Shown: one piece after another, positions 58,381-64,000 of the stretch | How the letters are laid out: each line of letters begins with the position of its first letter | Position numbering within the stretch: position 1 is the first letter of the stretch | From: Rhizophagus clarus | Lineage: Eukaryota; Glomeromycota; Glomeromycetes; Glomerales; Glomeraceae | Assembly (NCBI GenBank): GCA_015698045.1 | Contig: BLAL01000063.1 | Span: 186,001 to 250,000 of the forward strand | Reading direction: 5' to 3' | Length of the DNA: 64,000 bases | Translations under genes and position numbers: made by a program | The notes under the pieces: model-generated | Seen by the model: the letters and a program-made list of their open reading frames with translations, nothing else | What the model was told of the DNA's origin: nothing | The model's database searches: none

Positions 58381-58875
58381 ATTTATGTGATATTACGGTC
58401 AAAATATTACGCAAGTTTTCAATATCGTAAGATTTATGCAATATTACGGTCAAAATATTACGCAAGTTTTCAATATCGTAAGATTTACGCAATATTACGG
58501 TCAAAATATTTCGAAAATTTACGAGACTGTAAACCTGCGTAATATTACGGTTGAAATATTTCAAAAATTTACGAAACTGTAAACCTGCGTAATATTACGG
58601 TCAAAATATTCTGCAAATTTACAAAACTGTAAACCTGCGTAATATTACGGTTGAAATATTTCGAAAATTTACGAGACTGTAAACCTGCGTAATATTACGG
58701 TTAAAATATTTCGAAAATTTACGAGATTGTAAACCTGCGTAATATTACGGTTAAAATATTTCAAAAATTTACGAGATTATAAACCTGCGTAATATTACGG
58801 TTAAAATATATCAAAAATTTACGAGACTGTAAACCTGCGTAATATTACGGTTAAAATATTTCAAAAATTTAATAT
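58380..58875. repeat. 50-bp minisatellite, ten copies, with a 12-bp palindrome in each unit
   Basis: TATTACGG recurs at 58391, 58442, 58493, 58543, 58593, 58643, 58693, 58743, 58793 and 58843: first spacings 51, 51, then exactly 50. Later units begin AACCTGCGTAATATTACGGT and continue with AAAATATTTCGAAAATTTACG and GACTGTA. The word CGTAATATTACG is a perfect palindrome, and TTCGAAAATTT is near-palindromic. Earlier units differ (AGATTTA in place of AACCTG). The 83-codon minus frame across it is periodic artefact. Confidence 0.9.
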
Positions 58876-59770
58876 TACGTTAAAGCTGCGTATGCAGTAG
58901 AATGTATACAAGGGGCATGTGATACTATTAAATAATCAAAAATAATATAAACACCTTTTTTTTTAAGTTTGGGAAAACAAATTTATTTTTATTTACGAAT
59001 TTTTTATCATTTACAATTTTTATGTTAAAATTAAAGTAAATTCTAATTTTTATTATAACTTAATAAAAAAATACACATTTGATACTTGTTCGCTACTATT
59101 TTATAAAATAGTACCTAGGCTGTACAGCGTGAACGTCAGTATCAGTCACAGTCCAAAAAAAACGTGAGTCTCCAGCCGATATTTGGTACGGACTGGGCCT
59201 AGCTACTCACTTAATAAATAAAAAAATAAAAATAATTATCTTCTACGATACGTAGGTAAGTTTCTCCTTCTTCTACGATCGTCACGCGTGACTAAAATTG
59301 ATCAAATTTATCAAATTTAAAACATGAACGTAAATATTAATTATAAATTTTATTATAGTATAATTACCCGGCCTCTCCCAAAATCTCGTTCTAAATTCGC
59401 GATAATATCTTTGGCCAGTACGCGTCTACAGCCGCCGCCCAGGGTTACCATTACGATAAAGTACATAGTTCTAAATATCAAAATCAGTTTGAATATTCGA
59501 TAAATACATTTAATTTATATGAATGTAATTTTATTTATTTACTTACATGGTAATCCCTGACGAGGTTCCTCCACTTTTGGCTGCACTGTTGCCCAGAAAC
59601 CCTCGTTCGAAATATTCTATTTATTCTGATTCAATTAAATGGATTGGTTAATTTGAATTTAAATTCTGAACGATCTGTGCTCCTTTTTCTGCTGATCACT
59701 CTGTCCATTTTTTTAGCTAACACTTTTTCATAAAAACTTATAGTTTTTCCTACCTAAAAGTCCTCGAATA
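58876..59770. other. Non-coding; probably includes the LINE 5' leader
   Basis: AT-rich to about 59100. GC-richer islands occur at 59110–59215, 59365–59480 and 59545–59620 and may belong to the LINE leader or an older insertion. An A-rich run AATAAATAAAAAAATAAAAAT near 59213–59235 looks like a retroelement tail. Confidence 0.45.
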
Positions 59771-61895
59771 TGCCTAATAACGTTGCTAGACGAGGCCGCA
59801 GCTCCTTTAATTCTAATAGTAGGAAGGCCAGCCGCCAAGAACGGTGAAATAACAATAACAACTCTGATAACTCTGGTTCTGACGGTGAAAACACTGTCCA
59901 GCAAAAATGCTCTAGAACTATCTCCGAACAAGCTATGGATGAAGATGTTGTTACCGGCCCAGTGGCTGACGTTGAAGTGGAAGGTCCCTCTTCTCCTTCT
60001 AAAGAAAATAATACTGCTTCAACTTCTCTCTCCTCCTATCCGAATATGGCTGCAGCTCTTTCTGCGCCTAATGATAACGTGTCTGATGGACTCAACGTGT
60101 CCATGCATGCTAGAACAACGACTCCTGCATCCCCCCTAACGTGTCGCCTGATAAGGCTACTGATGATGATCCTCCAGTTGATCAATTCCTTGTTCAATCT
60201 CCAACCTTCTCCATCGACAGAAATGATTTTCAAGCTGCGGCTGCCCCCAACTCTGCCCCTGATACTTTAAAAACCTTCACTACAAATAAGGCTTTGATTG
60301 ATGCCGTCAACAATACCTTTTTGGAAACGTATGAATCGTACACTGGTAAAGCAAGAATGACTGGTTCCGGTGATGCTAAATGCCTCGTTATTCATTTCCA
60401 ATCTAAAGAGGCCCGTGACGCCTGTGTTGGTGCTGCTTACCAACAGTTCCCAGACCTTGTATTTCATGCCCACGATCCTAAGCAGCTCCGGAGTGATGAG
60501 GATCTCCGAGCCATCCAAGTTACTGATATTATTTTCTTCTTATCCAAAGACAATATTATGTCTTATTTCAAGAAATTTGATAACATTCAATCCTATCGAG
60601 TTTACTCCCGGAAAAATGCCAAAGTGCAACAAGCCAGAATTGTTTACGATTCTGCCCTTTCTATTACTCGCTTTGACACCCAATGGGCCGTTTACTGCTT
60701 CTCCACCTGTCTCAGGGTGACCCTGTGTCATTACACCGTCGATCAAAAATCCTTGCGCAGAGCATTCGTTGCTACACTCACACAATTGCCTCCTAACACC
60801 AAAGACATTGATCTAGCTCCCCTCACTAGAGATCTTGGTGCTAAGGCCGTCAATGTTCCTCTCTCCCTGAACTCCTATAAATCCAAGCGTTGGGCTTATG
60901 TCACGTTCAATTCCCAAGAAACCATGGATGCTGCCATGGAACAGATCATTGGTTTCCGAGGCCATACATTGCAATGGAACCTCTCAAATAATACTAATAA
61001 ACTTTGCCACAGATGTGGTAAATTAGGCTGTGCCCCCAATCAGTGCCCAAGCCGCCAAGATCGAGGTCGCTCTAGGGGTAGAAACCCGGTGGCTGCACTT
61101 AAAGAACGATTCAATATCAACCAACCCGCTAGATCTAAAGCGCGTTCACGTTCGGGTTCTCGTTCACGCTCGCGCTCGCAAGGCCCTGGCAACTCTCAAT
61201 CCCCCCAGGCGCAAAAACCCTTGGCTAATACCCGCTCTGTCAGCAATCCTCGCCAGAATCGCTCAAGATCCAATGATAAACGGGACCGTTCGGTTTCCTT
61301 CTCTTCGGTCTTATGTTCTCCTCCTCCCCCCTCACAGCCCAATCAAGCTCTTACTATGTCCTCTCACAAGGCTGCTAATATTTTGTCCTTGTTGAAATCT
61401 CTCCAACAAGACATGGCTGAAGTCCGTGATCATATCACTGCCTTAGAACTCAACGATAGACGTATGACGCGTATTGAACAACACCTCAGTTTGTCACCAC
61501 CACCGCCCAACATTCCTGCCACTAATCAGACTTCGGACATGCTTATAGATGCACCTGCTTTATCTGATTCTTTCGTAGAGCGGGTCCCTTCTCGCCCTGC
61601 TGTCTCACCTGTTCTAACATCTCTCAACCACCTTTCCCCTACCTTTACTCCGACTCACCCCGTCGAAGCTCCCCTTCACGTTTCTACTGATCTCTCTGTT
61701 AACTCCTCCCCGTCTTCTGCTTCTCATGTAGCTCCTTCCTCCACCCAGACCCGCGATGAAATCCAAGCCATTAATGCGAAGCACTCAGCCATCGAAAACA
61801 AGTTAGACATGCTCGCTAACTCTATTAGCGGTTTCATCGGCTCAATTACTTCCTCTTCTTCCTCGAACTCAGCTGGTACAGCTGGTTCCAATTAA
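59771..61895 (+). pseudogene. LINE ORF1 (RNA-binding gag-like protein), broken
   Basis: ATG(59771) starts MPNNVARRGRSSFN. A TGA follows at codon 26 (about 59846), and a +1/−1 change at the C run near 60130 moves the frame to that of 60141–61895, which is open for 584 codons. Content: acidic Ser/Pro-rich N-terminus; a region with ARMTGSGDAKCLVIHF and DVIFFLSKDNIMSYFKKF-like RRM folds (about 100–330); CHRCGKLGCAPNQC zinc knuckle; Arg/Ser dipeptides (RSRSGSRSRSRS); Pro/Ser linkers; and a helical, possibly coiled-coil piece, ILSLLKSLQQDMAEVRDHI. ORF1 proteins of this type package LINE RNA. ORF2 starts 49 bp after its stop. Confidence 0.8.
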
Positions 61896-61944
61896 CTATC
61901 CTCCTTCCTTCACATTTCCCCGTCTGGTTTATCATAGTGCTTTA

Positions 61945-64000
61945 ATGACGGACAATAATTTTAATTACGATTCCTTTGTTCGCAATCCCCCCAACCCCAT
62001 AGATATAGATAACCTTTTTTTACAAGATTCCTTATTTTCTTCTACCTCTCCATCGCCCTCCCCTTACAATTCCTTTAATATTTCCTCTCTTAACATCAAT
62101 GGTCTTAAGATGTTTTTACAGAATAAGATCGAGTTATTAAATAACTTCTTTTCCCTTAAACATATCTCCTTTGGTGGTGTCGTTGACACCCATCTACATC
62201 CCAAACAAGTACATTTCTTATCTAAGCGACTTACTAATTATACTGTTTTTTCTTCTGTTTTGGATACCTCCCAACATGTTCGTTCTTCTGGGGGTGTTTC
62301 CCTTTTTGTTGAAAATTTTTTGGCTTCTCATGTTCATACTTATACTTCACATTCATCGCGATTGCTTTCTGTTGACCTGTACTTTAAAGGCAACGTTAAG
62401 CTTCGTATTTTTGTTGTTTATATACCTCCTACCTCTGATCAATCCTTGCGTGATGAAACTATTGACCTCCTTATTCGCGCTTTGTCGGATGCCAAATGAC
62501 TAGGTTTCCATCACGCTATTTGTGGTGATTTTAATATGCATTTAGATCAATTCTACCCGTTATTTTTTAACCAACCTCAAATCGCTTCCAAACGTATCCA
62601 TTGCCTTTTTAATTTTTTCTTAACGAATGGATATGTTGATTTTACTCCTATTAATTTTTCTTCTGACTCTTTGGGTACTTTTCATCGTACGGATGTTGTT
62701 TCCCGTATTGATTATGTTTGGTCTTGTCCCCTTCTCAAACGGTTTTTACTCACCTCTGTCATTTTTGACGTGCGTGACCTTAGCCTTTCTGATCATAATC
62801 CTGTTATTACCTATTATGATTTTTCCTTTTTGTCTTCTTCTCTTAAGCCAGCACGTGCTCGGCAGCTTCAATGACGTTCTCGTCGTATATTTTCTTTTGA
62901 TTCGGTTACTCCCTTACAGTGGGAAGCCTTTTCTGCTCATATTGACAATCTATGTACCATTTCTCCCATTGTTTTTGCCTCTTGGCATGTTAACCGTATG
63001 TGTGAATATTTACACACTAACATTATCGCTGGCGCTAATGCCATTCTACCTGCACGCACTGTCGGTAATGACCATACCCCTAAACTCCCTAAAGATTTAG
63101 AAACCCTGATCCAGCATTATCGTTTTCTCAATCGTGTTCTTCACTCTATTAGATTATTACGTAAATACCCGCATACCTTCTCTTCCTCTCACGACTGTAA
63201 ATGGTCTGGTTATTTGATCAGATTATATAATATATTTAATTTGTATAAATCCATTTTTTCTTCCGTCCCTGTTTTACCTTCAACCTTGTTGTCTTGTCGG
63301 ACGGATAATTTTAATTCCTTATTCAATACTCTTTCACGTGCCTCTAAATTATTAAGAGGCTTACATCTTTTGAAAGAAAAAGAGTTTCAGGATTCTTCTA
63401 TCAAAGCTCATCTGGCGTCTCGCGATCAGAATTTTGATACTGACATCTCTTCGTTTATTAACTCAGCGCTTTCTCGCTCACGTCGTCGCATCGTATTGCA
63501 TCGCGTCTTTATTGATCATCCTACCACTCCTCAGTTGTTGACGGATCCACAGGACATTTCTGATGCTATGGTCAATCATTTTCAAAATGCTGTTCCTATC
63601 AAATCCTCTCCGCCTTCGCATATATCAGCTTTACCTGATCGATGGCGCTCTGCGTATTCACCCATGGACTCAGTTTCTCCTGATATCTATAGTTCATTAT
63701 TGTCTCCCCCTTCCTTGGAAGAATGGCTCTCTACGGTTTCTTCTATGCCCAATGGCAAGGCTCCCAGCCCTTCCATGATTACCTACGAAATGCTCAAATA
63801 TCTGGGACCTATTGCCAACTCTTTACTCTTAATCCTGATCCGCAAATGTTTTGCTTCTGCCGATATTCCTGATCTTTGGCGACAGGCCATGGTCTTTTCC
63901 ATTCCCAAGCCGCATGAATGGCGATGCCAATTGAAGAATACCCGTCCTATCACGCTTCTGGAAGCTATTCAGAAAGCCCTTGTCAAGCTTTTTTATAACC
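61945..64000 (+). pseudogene. LINE ORF2 (APE endonuclease and reverse transcriptase), broken, partial
   Basis: ATG(61945). One frame is used to the window end, interrupted by TGA at 62497 and 62872. Endonuclease motifs: SSLNINGLK, a variant VDTHLHP in place of the usual ET, HHAICGDFNMHL (catalytic Asp/Asn), RIDYVWSC, LSDHNPVI (catalytic His). After about 250 residues of linker with LRKYPHTFSS text, reverse transcriptase begins: SMPNGKAPSPSMITYEML, IPDLWRQAMVFSIPKP, NTRPITLLEAIQKALVK. This is fingers/palm; the catalytic aspartates lie beyond the window. Decay is slight, so it is probably a young copy. Confidence 0.82.

Larger units (their letters stand above)
59771..64000 (+). mobile_element. 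LINE retrotransposon with ORF1 and ORF2 (cut by window edge)
   Basis: Two consecutive open regions on the plus strand, much richer in G and C than the host genes. ORF1 carries RNA-binding and CCHC features; ORF2 carries an APE-type endonuclease and the start of reverse transcriptase. The order and types define a non-LTR retrotransposon of the APE class. It has three in-frame stops and one frameshift, so this copy is not functional as it stands, but decay is light. The element continues beyond 64000. Confidence 0.85.

Noticed and set aside
58313..58564. 83-codon minus frame with repeated NILTVI
   Set aside because: Periodic product of the 50-bp minisatellite.
59771..62874. TGA read as tryptophan in the LINE
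   Set aside because: Host nuclear genes here show standard code; simple mutation explains three TGA codons.

Overview
The window is very AT-rich eukaryotic DNA with short GT–AG introns, TAA-biased stops, long poly-A/poly-T runs and many degraded transposons. Protein families visible include fungal F-box proteins, an Msb1/Mug8 protein, a Crinkler relic, yeast-like cystathionine beta-synthase, SRP14, MCM-binding protein and mitochondrial EF-Ts. This combination fits an early-diverging filamentous fungus, most likely an arbuscular mycorrhizal fungus of the Rhizophagus/Glomeromycotina type. The organism assignment is an inference; the domains are read from the sequence.

Left third (1–22 kb): accessory DNA. 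A direct duplication of about 8.2 kb dominates it (block A about 171–8365, block B about 12465–20637, 4.1 kb apart). Each block carries one intact six-exon gene on the minus strand for a hemocyanin/prophenoloxidase-type di-copper protein (643 and 647 aa), with all six copper-ligand histidines. The blocks have since taken different insertions: A holds a 1684-bp element with inverted ends and CTT flanks, and B holds a 5'-truncated LINE with a 20-bp target-site duplication. The spacer between them has a Crinkler relic, a small pogo-like element and a hAT relic. At the left edge a secreted-protein gene is cut by the window; its first 12 codons recur at the start of block B.

Middle (22–41 kb): single genes separated by long non-coding stretches. 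These are a hypothetical 168-aa protein, cystathionine beta-synthase, an Msb1/Mug8-domain protein with an internal 18-bp repeat, two F-box proteins and an NAD(P)H-dependent FMN reductase-like gene whose reading frame does not close at one splice junction. An inverted-repeat element near 29 kb contains a telomere-like CCCTAA tract.

Compact housekeeping cluster (41–54 kb): a tentative NOL11-like nucleolar protein, mitochondrial EF-Ts, a RUS/DUF647 membrane protein, MCM-binding protein (15 exons, one apparent GC–AG intron), SRP14, an unknown membrane protein and guanine deaminase. Spacing is often below 250 bp, with two divergent promoters. TCACGTGA/G sites lie upstream of four of these genes.

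Right end (54–64 kb): a broken multi-exon gene, two small hAT-like elements, a 50-bp minisatellite with ten copies, and the 5' part of a GC-richer LINE on the plus strand. This LINE has ORF1 (RRM-like, CCHC knuckle, SR-like) and ORF2 (APE endonuclease, start of reverse transcriptase), broken by TGA stops and one frameshift. It runs off the window.
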